A DNA stretch of 8,286 bases, from the NCBI GenBank assembly GCA_027483285.1, contig JAIXUZ010000137.1:1-8286 (forward strand), read 5' to 3'. This stretch comes from Bacteroidota bacterium. Lineage in GTDB: Bacteria > Bacteroidota > Bacteroidia > CAMBQF01. Positions 1-5,915 of this stretch are shown piece by piece. The notes beneath the pieces are model-generated. The model worked only from the letters and a program-made list of their open reading frames with translations, was not told the DNA's origin and did no database searches. The position numbers were made by a program, and so were the translations under genes. How positions within the stretch are numbered: position 1 is the first letter of the stretch; every line of letters starts with the position of its first letter.

Positions 1-306
1 ACATCGGTACAGCACTTAACCAAAATACCCGCTTTTAGCGTGTTTGATGTACGCAACGGTGGCAGCAAAAACATTTTGAATGCTACATCAGAGCGCAACG
101 GCCCATCGTGGCGCATGGTGGTGCAACTGGGCGCAGAGCCAGAAGCCTACGGTATATACCCAGGCGGCCAAAGTGGCAACCCGGGTAGCCCATACTACAG
201 CAGCATGATTGATGACTGGGCCAAAGGCGAGTACTATAAACTGAACTACTACCGCAAAGCGCCTGAAAAGCCTATGTATAAACAAACTTTTAAAGCCGGC
301 AACTAA
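1..306 (+). CDS. Penicillin acylase family protein, C-terminal fragment
   Basis: The reading frame is open from base 1 and ends at TAA 304-306, giving the last 101 residues of a protein whose start lies upstream of the window. The visible part holds the conserved C-terminal block of the penicillin/cephalosporin acylase family of N-terminal-nucleophile hydrolases: a GPSWRMVVQLG stretch, then YGIYPGGQSGNPGSPYY, then a DDWAKGEYYKL segment. Family members cleave amide bonds (beta-lactam side chains, N-acyl homoserine lactones or other acylated amines) after self-processing at a Ser nucleophile, normally in the periplasm. The nucleophile, the linker and the signal peptide are outside the window, so substrate and activity cannot be judged. 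The stop overlaps the next start codon by one base (TAATG), which suggests one transcript and coupled translation. The family call is firm; the exact enzyme is unknown. Confidence 0.87.
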   Translation, partial: TSVQHLTKIPAFSVFDVRNGGSKNILNATSERNGPSWRMVVQLGAEPEAYGIYPGGQSGNPGSPYYSSMIDDWAKGEYYKLNYYRKAPEKPMYKQTFKAGN

Positions 307-656
307 TGAATCTTTTAATAAAAATTGTACTGATAGCCGTATTGGCCCTTTTACTTGAAATGTTTATGCCCTGGTGGAGCATTGCACTGGCTGCCTTTGC
401 AGTAGAGCTTGCAATGGGTAAGCCCAAAGGCAAAGCATTTTTAGCCGGGTTTGCCGGTATATTTATATTATGGATGGCCAATGCCATAATTATTGATATG
501 CAAAACGAACATATACTGGCAGGCAAGGTAGCTAAGGTGTTGCCCATGGGCGGATCTGTAGTGGTGCTGGTATTGGTAACAGCGTTGATAGGCGGTTTGG
601 TAGGCGGACTTGCCGCTGCTACCGGCCGCGAACTGAAAAGGGCATTTGTAAAGTAA
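306..656 (+). CDS. Small hypothetical integral membrane protein (116 aa)
   Basis: I do not recognise a named family. The protein is very hydrophobic with about four predicted membrane helices: roughly residues 2-22, 24-37, 44-63 and 83-107. A short basic loop (GKPKGK, near residues 38-43) follows the second helix, and a basic tail (ELKRAFVK) would face the cytoplasm by the positive-inside rule. The last helix is rich in Gly (GGLVGGLAAATG), which favours tight helix packing. Its ATG overlaps the stop of the acylase gene by one base, so it is probably co-translated with it and may serve the same envelope process, but that is inference from position only. Coding is supported by the tight junction and by the consistent membrane-protein composition. 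A reading frame on the opposite strand (290-670) is judged a shadow. Confidence 0.75.
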   Translation: MNLLIKIVLIAVLALLLEMFMPWWSIALAAFAVELAMGKPKGKAFLAGFAGIFILWMANAIIIDMQNEHILAGKVAKVLPMGGSVVVLVLVTALIGGLVGGLAAATGRELKRAFVK

Positions 657-666
657 CCACCCCTAC

Positions 667-687
667 CCACTCTCTAAAAAGAGAGGG
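667..687. repeat. Stem-loop between membrane protein gene and nadK
   Basis: CTCTCT (670-675) pairs with AGAGAG (680-685) around an AAAA loop. The pairing extends by two C-G pairs (667-668 with 686-687) past a bulged A at 669. The right arm is not followed by a T run, so it does not fit a classic intrinsic terminator. C-rich/G-rich intergenic palindromes of this general look are common in Bacteroidota genomes, so it may be a copy of a dispersed repeat; that part is inference. It may also act as a weak terminator or processing site. Confidence 0.5.
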
Positions 688-711
688 TTCCAAACAAATC
701 TATTTAACAAG

Positions 712-719
712 CACCTTTG
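712..719 (+). promoter_or_regulatory. Possible -7 element before nadK
   Basis: CACCTTTG matches the Bacteroidota -7 consensus TAnnTTTG except at the first base, and is followed by C as is common. No clear -33 TTG element is seen at the expected distance. The element ends only four bases before the nadK ATG at 724. If it is used, transcription would begin at or just after the start codon, giving a leaderless or nearly leaderless message. Readthrough from the upstream pair of genes is the alternative. Confidence 0.35.
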
Positions 720-723
720 CATT

Positions 724-1596
724 ATGCGCATTGCTATTTACGGTAAACAATCGGCCAGCGATAATATTGAGGCTGTAACAACTTTTATAGAAAAGCTGTT
801 GCAAAGCCAGGTGGCTATTACCGTATTTGAGCATTTGCGTGGGCCGGTGGAAGCAGCTTTTCCTAATAGCACAATAGAATTTTTTAGTGCGCATAATCAA
901 CTTAGCGGCTGCAATTTTTTGATAAGCTTTGGCGGTGACGGCACACTGCTTGATGCCACCACGTTTGTACGCGATAGCGAACTACCTATATTAGGAATAA
1001 ACACCGGAAGGCTGGGCTTTTTAACCGAATTTGGTAAAGATGACGTTGCAGAAGCCGCCCAGGCGCTGCTAAGCCAAAATTATGTTATAGATAAGCGTAC
1101 ATTGTTAAAGATAGAGAACAGCGAGAGCGATTTTGACGGGTACCCCTATGCGTTGAATGAACTTACGGTGCATAAAAAAGATACCACATCGATGATAACA
1201 GTTGATGTGCACTTAAATGACATGTTTTTAAATTCGTATTGGGCTGATGGTTTAATAATATCAACACCAACAGGATCAACAGCCTACTCGCTAAGCTGCG
1301 AAGGCCCCATATTAACACCCGATAACCAAAGCTTTATAATAAACCCTATTGCACCGCATAATTTAAATGTAAGGCCACTGGTGATACCTGATAACGGACA
1401 GTTGAGCCTAACCATCCAATCGCGCAGTAATGATTTTTTAGCCTCGATAGATTCACGGTCGAAGAGTATAGGTTGCCAAACGGTAATAAAAATAAGCAAG
1501 GCACCGTTTAGCATAAACCTGGTAAGACGCCCCGGGCAAACATTTTTAAACACCCTACGCCACAAATTGTTTTGGGGAACCGATAGGAGAAACTAG
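724..1596 (+). CDS. nadK: NAD kinase
   Basis: This enzyme phosphorylates NAD at the 2'-hydroxyl of its adenosine ribose to make NADP, using ATP (or polyphosphate in some homologues), in the cytoplasm. The 290-residue length is normal for the family. The GGDGT phosphate-binding motif lies at residues 70-74 (FGGDGTLLD), with the substrate loop NTGRLGFL at 93-100, the NE pair at 145-146, and the second signature DGLIISTPTGSTAYSLS at 175-191. A PHNLNVRPLVIP segment at 211-222 completes the C-terminal all-beta domain. The start MRIAIYGKQ is the usual beginning of the Rossmann-like domain, so 724 is preferred over later starts. It lies 67 bases after the membrane protein gene and could be read from it or from its own promoter at about 712. 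No key residue is missing. The KLFWGTDRRN end resembles that of other Bacteroidota NAD kinases. Confidence 0.97.
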   Translation: MRIAIYGKQSASDNIEAVTTFIEKLLQSQVAITVFEHLRGPVEAAFPNSTIEFFSAHNQLSGCNFLISFGGDGTLLDATTFVRDSELPILGINTGRLGFLTEFGKDDVAEAAQALLSQNYVIDKRTLLKIENSESDFDGYPYALNELTVHKKDTTSMITVDVHLNDMFLNSYWADGLIISTPTGSTAYSLSCEGPILTPDNQSFIINPIAPHNLNVRPLVIPDNGQLSLTIQSRSNDFLASIDSRSKSIGCQTVIKISKAPFSINLVRRPGQTFLNTLRHKLFWGTDRRN

Positions 1597-1667
1597 CCTT
1601 TTATCGAATAAAAAACAAAAACTCACATGACAATTGGAGTTTATTAGGAAACCTGCAAAGCGCGTCT

Positions 1668-1691
1668 GTTTATTGAATTACCGCAATAAAC
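1668..1691. repeat. 8-bp perfect inverted repeat in the nadK/collagen-like gene gap
   Basis: GTTTATTG (1668-1675) and CAATAAAC (1684-1691) are perfect inverted repeats with an eight-base loop. The stem is AT-rich and has no T run after it, so it is not a convincing terminator. The gap as a whole (1597-1840) is AT-rich and shows no reading frame, tRNA or obvious structured RNA. The repeat lies about 100 bases upstream of the likely promoter of the collagen-like gene and could be a regulator site or simply chance. Confidence 0.3.
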
Positions 1692-1793
1692 CCGTATACA
1701 GGTGCTTAAACTAACAATTTATGCTCAATTGCCTTTGTAGAGGGGAAGGTAAAAAAAGTTAATATTTTTTAAATTCTCACATACTAACTACAA

Positions 1794-1801
1794 TTATTTT
1801 G
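1794..1801 (+). promoter_or_regulatory. Possible -7 element for the collagen-like gene
   Basis: TTATTTTG matches TAnnTTTG at all but one fixed position. It lies 39 bases before the chosen ATG at 1841, which would give a leader of about 35 bases. The leader is A/T-rich with no Shine-Dalgarno sequence, as is usual in Bacteroidota. A second candidate TTTG lies at 1734-1737. Neither has a clear -33 box. Confidence 0.4.
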
Positions 1802-1840
1802 TTATACATTTACTGTCTTAAACAAAATAATTTGAAGCTT

Positions 1841-3676
1841 ATGAAGAGAATACTACTAGTTTTATCCGTGTTGATTGCGGGTGCGGTATTTGGTCAAAGT
1901 GTTCCGCAAGGAATTAACTACCAAGCTGTAGCGCGTAACAACAATGGCTCGTTGTTAGCCAATACGACCTTAGCAGGCGTACGCTTTTCAATTTTATCAA
2001 GTATTAACCCAGATGTGGTTCAATACCAGGAGGTTCACAACAGTGTACCAACAAACCAGTTTGGTTTGTTTACAAGAGTAATAGGCCAAGGCACCCAAAC
2101 CGGTGGCTTAGCTCAAAATTTTGCCTCAATTCCATGGGGTTCATCACAATGTTATATTAAAATTGAAGTAGACCAAAGTGGTTGGATTGATATGGGAACT
2201 TTGCCATTTTGGGCAGTTCCTTATGCATTTGTTGCAGGTAACGTAGTAAATGGTGGTGTAGGTCCAACAGGCCCTGCCGGAGCTAATGGTACTAACGGTA
2301 TAAACGGTGCAGTAGGTCCAACAGGTCCACAAGGTATACAAGGCCCACAAGGTCCTGCCGGTGTTAATGGTACCGACGGTATTGATGGCGCTCAAGGTCC
2401 TGCTGGTGCTCAAGGCCCTGCTGGTGTAGCTGGTCCACAAGGTCCTGCTGGCCCTGCTGGTGCAAATGGTGTTGACGGTGTTGATGGCGCTCCAGGTGCT
2501 GTTGGTCCTGCTGGTGCTCAAGGCCCTGCCGGTGTAGCTGGCCCACAAGGTCCTGCTGGCCCTGCCGGTGCTGATGGCGCTGACGGTGTTGATGGTGCTG
2601 TAGGCCCACAAGGTCCTGCCGGCCCAACAGGTGCCGGTGTTCAAGGCCCAGTTGGCCCTGTCGGTCCTGAAGGTCCAGTTGGTCCTGCTGGCCCAACTGG
2701 TGCTGGTTCAACTGGCCCACAAGGTCCTGCTGGTGTTGACGGTGTTGATGGTGCTGTAGGCCCACAAGGTGCTGATGGCGCTGATGGTGCTGTAGGTCCT
2801 CAAGGTCCTGCTGGCCCTGCTGGTGTTGACGGTGCTGATGGTGCTGTAGGCCCACAAGGCCCTGCCGGTGCTGATGGCGTAGACGGTGCTGTAGGTCCAC
2901 AAGGCCCTGCTGGCCCAACTGGTGCTGGTGCAACTGGCCCACAAGGTCCTGCCGGTGCTGACGGTGTTGACGGAGCTGTAGGTCCACAAGGTCCTGCTGG
3001 CGCTGACGGTGCTGATGGTGTTGACGGAGCTGTAGGCCCACAAGGCCCTGCTGGCGCTCAAGGTCCTGCTGGCGCTGCTGGTGCTACTGGCCCTGCTGGT
3101 GCTCAAGGTCCTGCTGGTCCTGCTGGTCCTGCTGGCGCTGCTGGTGCTACTGGCCCTGCCGGTGCTCAAGGTCCTGCTGGTGCTACTGGCGCTACAGGTG
3201 TTGGTGTTACAGGCCCAACGGGTCCTAGTGCTGCTGCTTCAACTGATGTTTATTCAGTTAATAGCAATGCGGTAACTACTCAAAATGCTCCTGGTGGTAC
3301 AATTGTTTACACTGCTCTTTCTGGTGTTAGCCAAACTATTACTGTTCCTGCAGGTGGCTCTAAAGTGCATGTATCGGCTTATGGTTCAGCATTTGTTAAT
3401 AGTGGCGGCTCAGACGTATATGTTCAGTATGAGATATTTGTTGACGGCGTAGCTACAGGTTCATATGTTCGTACTGATCTATTATATTTTAGTACTCAAT
3501 ACCTTACTAATCAAACAGGATGGGCAATAAGCCGTGCATTTAGCTTAACAGCTGGCAGCCACACTATAGAAATACGCGGGGCTCACGCTGGTCCAACAGG
3601 TACTCAGCCTATTACACTTTGTGGTCCTGCAGGTTCTATTACTCAGGCTCAAATGAATATTGTTGTATCTAACTAA
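1841..3676 (+). CDS. Secreted collagen-like repeat protein
   Basis: The protein has 611 residues. The ATG at 1841 is chosen over the in-frame TTG at 1799 because it begins a good signal peptide ([18 protein letters not shown], cut likely before Gln19). Residues about 20-137 form a domain common at the N-terminus of secreted Bacteroidota proteins ([11 protein letters not shown]... [10 protein letters not shown]... [10 protein letters not shown]). Residues 138-463 are Gly-X-Y collagen repeats, mostly [18 protein letters not shown] and GAT. These should form a triple helix on trimerisation. Residues 464-611 form a beta-rich C-terminal domain, perhaps a jelly-roll trimerisation or binding head; this is inferred. 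Proline sits almost only in the X position (one GAP exception). The repeat has about 20 Asp, all in Y, one Glu, and no Lys or Arg. I see no clear type IX secretion C-terminal signal. A partner gene follows eight bases downstream. The likely place is the cell surface or outside; the function is unknown (adhesion, matrix or filament). Confidence 0.9.
   Translation: MKRILLVLSVLIAGAVFGQSVPQGINYQAVARNNNGSLLANTTLAGVRFSILSSINPDVVQYQEVHNSVPTNQFGLFTRVIGQGTQTGGLAQNFASIPWGSSQCYIKIEVDQSGWIDMGTLPFWAVPYAFVAGNVVNGGVGPTGPAGANGTNGINGAVGPTGPQGIQGPQGPAGVNGTDGIDGAQGPAGAQGPAGVAGPQGPAGPAGANGVDGVDGAPGAVGPAGAQGPAGVAGPQGPAGPAGADGADGVDGAVGPQGPAGPTGAGVQGPVGPVGPEGPVGPAGPTGAGSTGPQGPAGVDGVDGAVGPQGADGADGAVGPQGPAGPAGVDGADGAVGPQGPAGADGVDGAVGPQGPAGPTGAGATGPQGPAGADGVDGAVGPQGPAGADGADGVDGAVGPQGPAGAQGPAGAAGATGPAGAQGPAGPAGPAGAAGATGPAGAQGPAGATGATGVGVTGPTGPSAAASTDVYSVNSNAVTTQNAPGGTIVYTALSGVSQTITVPAGGSKVHVSAYGSAFVNSGGSDVYVQYEIFVDGVATGSYVRTDLLYFSTQYLTNQTGWAISRAFSLTAGSHTIEIRGAHAGPTGTQPITLCGPAGSITQAQMNIVVSN
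2387..2602 (+). repeat. 108-bp imperfect tandem duplication within collagen region
   Basis: Bases 2387-2494 and 2495-2602 are two adjacent copies of a 12-triplet (36-residue) unit. Both contain the run [18 protein letters not shown] in the same place and differ mainly at the edges ([12 protein letters not shown] against [12 protein letters not shown]). The synonymous differences are few, which points to a fairly recent duplication or gene-conversion homogenisation. Confidence 0.8.
3071..3196 (+). repeat. 63-bp tandem duplication at the end of collagen region
   Basis: Bases 3071-3133 and 3134-3196 are adjacent seven-triplet units. Their first five triplets ([15 protein letters not shown]) are identical in protein. 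Their first 48 bases differ at a single base by eye (a CCT/CCC-type GCT/GCC third-position change). The last two triplets differ (GPA GPA against GAT GAT). Confidence 0.8.
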
Positions 3677-3684
3677 ACCCAAAT

Positions 3685-3984
3685 ATGAAAAAGGTTATAG
3701 CAATAGGTGTTTTATTTTTAATGTTGGCAAAGGTTAATGCTCAAACTACCAATGACCGCATGACTGTAGCCACATCTACTAATAAAACAACCACACCGGT
3801 TGTAGGTGTGCAACAAATTGATACAAAAGGCGCAACTCAAAGTAGGTATACTCCTGCTACGCCCGTAATGAAAAATGGTGCTGTACCTAATAAAACAAAA
3901 ACAGCCTCTACTTCAACGGGAGTTTCTGTAGACAGGTATACACCTGTAGCAGCTCCTGTTACTACAGGCGAACCTAAAAAATAA
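3685..3984 (+). CDS. Small secreted Thr-rich protein (99 aa), partner of collagen-like gene
   Basis: I do not recognise a family. The protein starts with a clear signal peptide (MKKVIAIGVLFLMLAKVNA, cut likely before Gln20), leaving about 80 mature residues. These are rich in Thr, Val, Pro and Lys, with no Cys and no obvious fold, so the chain is probably disordered. Two copies of a short motif are visible, SRYTPATPV near residues 53-61 and DRYTPVAAPV near 83-92, and NDRMTVATS near 23-31 looks like a worn third copy. The gene begins eight bases after the stop of the collagen-like gene and is followed by a strong terminator, so the two are almost certainly one transcription unit. A role in the export, anchoring or assembly of the collagen-like protein is plausible but is inferred from position only. 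Confidence 0.72.
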   Translation: MKKVIAIGVLFLMLAKVNAQTTNDRMTVATSTNKTTTPVVGVQQIDTKGATQSRYTPATPVMKNGAVPNKTKTASTSTGVSVDRYTPVAAPVTTGEPKK

Positions 3985-4002
3985 TATACCCTTCTTTTAA
4001 TC

Positions 4003-4037
4003 AAAAACCCCAAGAGCAATCTTGGGGTTTTTTGTTT
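4003..4037 (+). terminator. Intrinsic terminator of the collagen-like unit
   Basis: A perfect 13-bp stem (4003-4015 with 4020-4032) is built on CCCCAAGA/TCTTGGGG with flanking A/T pairs. It is closed by a GCAA (GNRA-type) tetraloop and followed by T-rich sequence to 4037. It lies 18 bases after the stop of the small secreted protein. Because the left arm begins with five A, it may also work for transcripts arriving on the minus strand. Confidence 0.93.
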
Positions 4038-4094
4038 ACTATAATTAAAACGCCGTAACGTTGCTATGGCTATTATCTTAGTTATTATTAGCAG

Positions 4095-4121
4095 AGGCAA
4101 CATACCTGGCTAAAGTTGCCT
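4095..4121. repeat. 7-bp inverted repeat between two terminators
   Basis: AGGCAAC (4095-4101) and GTTGCCT (4115-4121) are perfect inverted repeats with a 13-base loop. They sit in the middle of the convergent intergenic region (3985-4190). No reading frame or further signal is seen there; it may be the remains of another terminator or chance. Confidence 0.3.
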
Positions 4122-4138
4122 AGCATAAGCAAACCCAC

Positions 4139-4170
4139 AAAAAAAGCCTGTACAATGCTGTACAGGCTTT
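4139..4170 (-). terminator. Intrinsic terminator of the sphingosine-1-phosphate lyase gene
   Basis: A perfect 12-bp stem (4143-4154 with 4159-4170; AAAGCCTGTACA and its complement) has a four-base loop. Read on the minus strand, the stem is followed by a run of seven T (4145 down to 4139). It begins 20 bases after the lyase stop codon. Confidence 0.92.
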
Positions 4171-4190
4171 ATATACTTACTAATATAGCC

Positions 4191-5708
4191 TTACACTTTA
4201 TACAATACGTCCATGTAGCGGTTTAGCAAATCGGTAACCATGCCGCGGAATGGTATAGAAGATGCCATACCATACACAGGCGCCATTCCACCTTCTGATA
4301 CCGGATTGGCTTTAACAAAAGCTACTGATTCCTTTAAATCGGCTATAAAACGCTCTGCAACACCCGGCATAGTATGGCGCAGGGTAATGGCAATATGCAG
4401 GCACGATGGTTTGTGCAAACCATTTATACTCCAGTGTTTTTGTGCCATTTGGTCTAACACACGGTATATGTCCAAATCAGCCGAACTGGATTTAAAGGCA
4501 ATAACAAATAATGGGTTACCAATAAGCTCCAGTTCAGGTATAGCTTTTATACCGTCTTTTATTTTGTCAGATGTTTCTAAAATAGCTTTAGAAGCCTTTA
4601 GATAGCCTTCTTCGCCCATGCTTAGCATAGTTGCCCAGCAAGCGGCACTTAAAGCACCTGCGCGGCTGCCGGCAAAGGTTGGAGAGAAGTATAAGCCACC
4701 GGGCCAATCGGCCATGGTGAAGTACTGGTAACGGCGAAACTCTTCGGTACGGTATAATACTACCGATGTGCCTTTAGCCGCATAGCCGTATTTATGGGTA
4801 TCGGCAGACATTGAGGTAACGCCCGGCAGGGTAAAATCAAACTTAGGAACGTTGTAGCCAAGTTTGGCAGCCCAAGGCAGGATAAAACCACCAAGGCAAC
4901 CATCGGTATGGAAACCAACACCTTTGCTACGGGCAATTTCGCTTAGCTCTTCAATAGGATCTATTAACCCATGTGGGAAAGCAGGGGCTGAGCCTATGGC
5001 TACAATAGTATTTTCAGTAAAAGCAGCGCGGTACTTCTCTATATCAACCGTTAAATCATCCTTTAACGGAATTTTAACCATTTTAATATTGAAGTAGTGG
5101 GCAGCCTTATCAAACGCGGCATGGGCTGTGATAGGTATTACCATTTCGGGCTTGGTAATCCCTTTTTCCTCGCGGGCACGGTCGCGGTAGCTTTTCATGG
5201 CTAACAGAATGCTCTCTGTTCCGCCTGATGATATAGAGCCGCAAATTTTATCGGTAGTATTGGTAGCACCCAGCATATTGGCTGTCATGCTGATAATCTC
5301 GGCCTCGTACTTATTAATGCTTGGCCAAATATCGCTATGCAGGGGGTTGCTCTGGCTGGTAAGCGCATATACCTTATTAAGAAACTCAATATGCTCTGCA
5401 TCGCCATTATAGACTGAACCTGATACAAAACCGTCTTTCCAGCGGTCTTGTTCCTGGTCGGCCAGTTCGTGCATTTTCCTAAGCACTTCTTCGCGGCTAA
5501 TGCCGGCAGTAGGCAGGGTTGAATAGGCATCGTACTTGCCTTTGTATGGCTTAAGCGATTTTTCCAAATCGTCCATCATACCATCATACTGTTTATCAAT
5601 TTGTTTTTTCACGGCAGGTACCGCTTTCATTTTCTTCTCGATAAACCGTGAAACCCCGGGGCCTAACCATGTAAGGCGCTTACTAACAAACTCTAAGGTA
5701 CCGCTCAT
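4191..5708 (-). CDS. Sphingosine-1-phosphate lyase homologue (PLP-dependent)
   Basis: The family splits phosphorylated long-chain bases such as sphingosine-1-phosphate into a fatty aldehyde and phosphoethanolamine, the exit step of sphingolipid breakdown. The 505-residue protein matches the eukaryotic enzyme along its length by eye. It has GSVYNGD (97-103), NPLHSDIWP (121-129), SSGGTES (160-166) for phosphate binding, AHAAF with ring-stacking His196, and FPHGLIDP (244-251). HTDGCLGGF follows with Asp269, then SADTHKYGY with the PLP Lys306, [14 protein letters not shown], and the YGMASS tail. These point to the lyase rather than to glutamate decarboxylase of the same fold group. The N-terminal transmembrane helix of the animal and yeast enzymes is missing, but the amphipathic basic segment that follows it there (residues about 9-50) is kept. 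So the protein is probably cytosolic or peripheral. It is a single-gene unit with its own terminator, divergent from hppA. Substrate is inferred, since dihydrosphingosine-type bases would be the native ones. Confidence 0.92.
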   Translation of the reverse strand: MSGTLEFVSKRLTWLGPGVSRFIEKKMKAVPAVKKQIDKQYDGMMDDLEKSLKPYKGKYDAYSTLPTAGISREEVLRKMHELADQEQDRWKDGFVSGSVYNGDAEHIEFLNKVYALTSQSNPLHSDIWPSINKYEAEIISMTANMLGATNTTDKICGSISSGGTESILLAMKSYRDRAREEKGITKPEMVIPITAHAAFDKAAHYFNIKMVKIPLKDDLTVDIEKYRAAFTENTIVAIGSAPAFPHGLIDPIEELSEIARSKGVGFHTDGCLGGFILPWAAKLGYNVPKFDFTLPGVTSMSADTHKYGYAAKGTSVVLYRTEEFRRYQYFTMADWPGGLYFSPTFAGSRAGALSAACWATMLSMGEEGYLKASKAILETSDKIKDGIKAIPELELIGNPLFVIAFKSSSADLDIYRVLDQMAQKHWSINGLHKPSCLHIAITLRHTMPGVAERFIADLKESVAFVKANPVSEGGMAPVYGMASSIPFRGMVTDLLNRYMDVLYKV

Positions 5709-5735
5709 GTAATAATGTGTATAATTAAGAAAGTG

Positions 5736-5743
5736 TAAATTTA
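5736..5743 (-). promoter_or_regulatory. Possible -7 element for the lyase gene
   Basis: Read on the minus strand, TAAATTTA matches TAnnTTTG at all but the last base, 27 bases before the lyase ATG. A weaker alternative is AATTTTTG on the minus strand at 5798-5791. Neither has an obvious -33 box, so this is a tentative placement within the 207-base divergent promoter region. Confidence 0.25.
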
Positions 5744-5874
5744 ATCAGTTTACCCTAACAGACAGAATGTTATTTAGTTTTATTAAAAGACAAAAATTTT
5801 AGGCTGTATAATGCAGTAATATAATGCCTTATGGTTAAATTACAGTTAAAAGTCGTATAGTTTACCATTTTTTT

Positions 5875-5882
5875 TATCTTTG
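5875..5882 (+). promoter_or_regulatory. -7 promoter element of hppA
   Basis: TATCTTTG is a perfect match to the Bacteroidota TAnnTTTG consensus, followed by CA. It lies 33 bases before the ATG at 5916, giving a leader of about 28 bases that is A-rich and has no Shine-Dalgarno sequence. A clear -33 TTG was not found. Confidence 0.75.
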
Positions 5883-5915
5883 CACCCCTTTTATAGGGAA
5901 TAAAAACTAATAAAT

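Larger units (their letters stand above)
2252..3229 (+). repeat. Collagen Gly-X-Y repeat region with four one-residue interruptions
   Basis: This is 978 bases encoding 326 residues: about 106 Gly-X-Y triplets plus four places where one residue is missing from a triplet, giving Gly-X-Gly. The four are GA-GVQ at 2630, GA-GST at 2699, GA-GAT at 2921 and GV-GVT at 3197. Three of them are preceded directly by a GPT triplet. At DNA level the region is built from GGT/GGC, CCT/CCA/CCC and GCT/GCC codons with strong near-identity between units. This leaves several false open frames on the opposite strand and in the +1 frame. Confidence 0.92.

Noticed and set aside
290..670. 126-residue minus-strand frame opposite the membrane protein gene
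   Set aside because: The plus-strand frame has the TAATG junction with the upstream gene and a coherent helix pattern. The opposite frame is Ala/Ser/Thr/Asn-rich without recognisable features.
1799..1840. Upstream TTG start for the collagen-like protein
   Set aside because: It would place 14 residues, including a Cys and several polar residues, in front of a perfectly good signal peptide that starts at ATG 1841. It would also overlap the likely promoter element.
1597..1840. Possible small RNA or riboswitch in the gap after nadK
   Set aside because: Only one AT-rich 8-bp inverted repeat is present, with no conserved riboswitch-like core or terminator, so nothing beyond a low-confidence stem can be supported.
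2144..3169. Long minus-strand reading frames (2144-2644, 2364-3041, 2708-3169) opposite the collagen region
   Set aside because: They arise because the repeated GGT/CCT/GCT codons leave few stop triplets on the other strand. Their products are low-complexity Gln/His/Leu or Ser/Thr/Arg strings with no start context or domain.
2252..3229. CRISPR array or satellite-like non-coding repeat
   Set aside because: The repeats are multiples of nine bases, keep Gly at every third codon, and have no unique spacers; they are protein-coding collagen triplets.
3081..3275. Plus-strand reading frame of Leu/Val repeats inside the collagen gene
   Set aside because: It is the out-of-phase reading of GGT-CCT-GCT repeats, not an independent gene.
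4191..5708. Glutamate or aromatic amino-acid decarboxylase
   Set aside because: It is the same fold group, but the [25 protein letters not shown] and SADTHKYGY motifs in this order match sphingosine-1-phosphate lyase much better.
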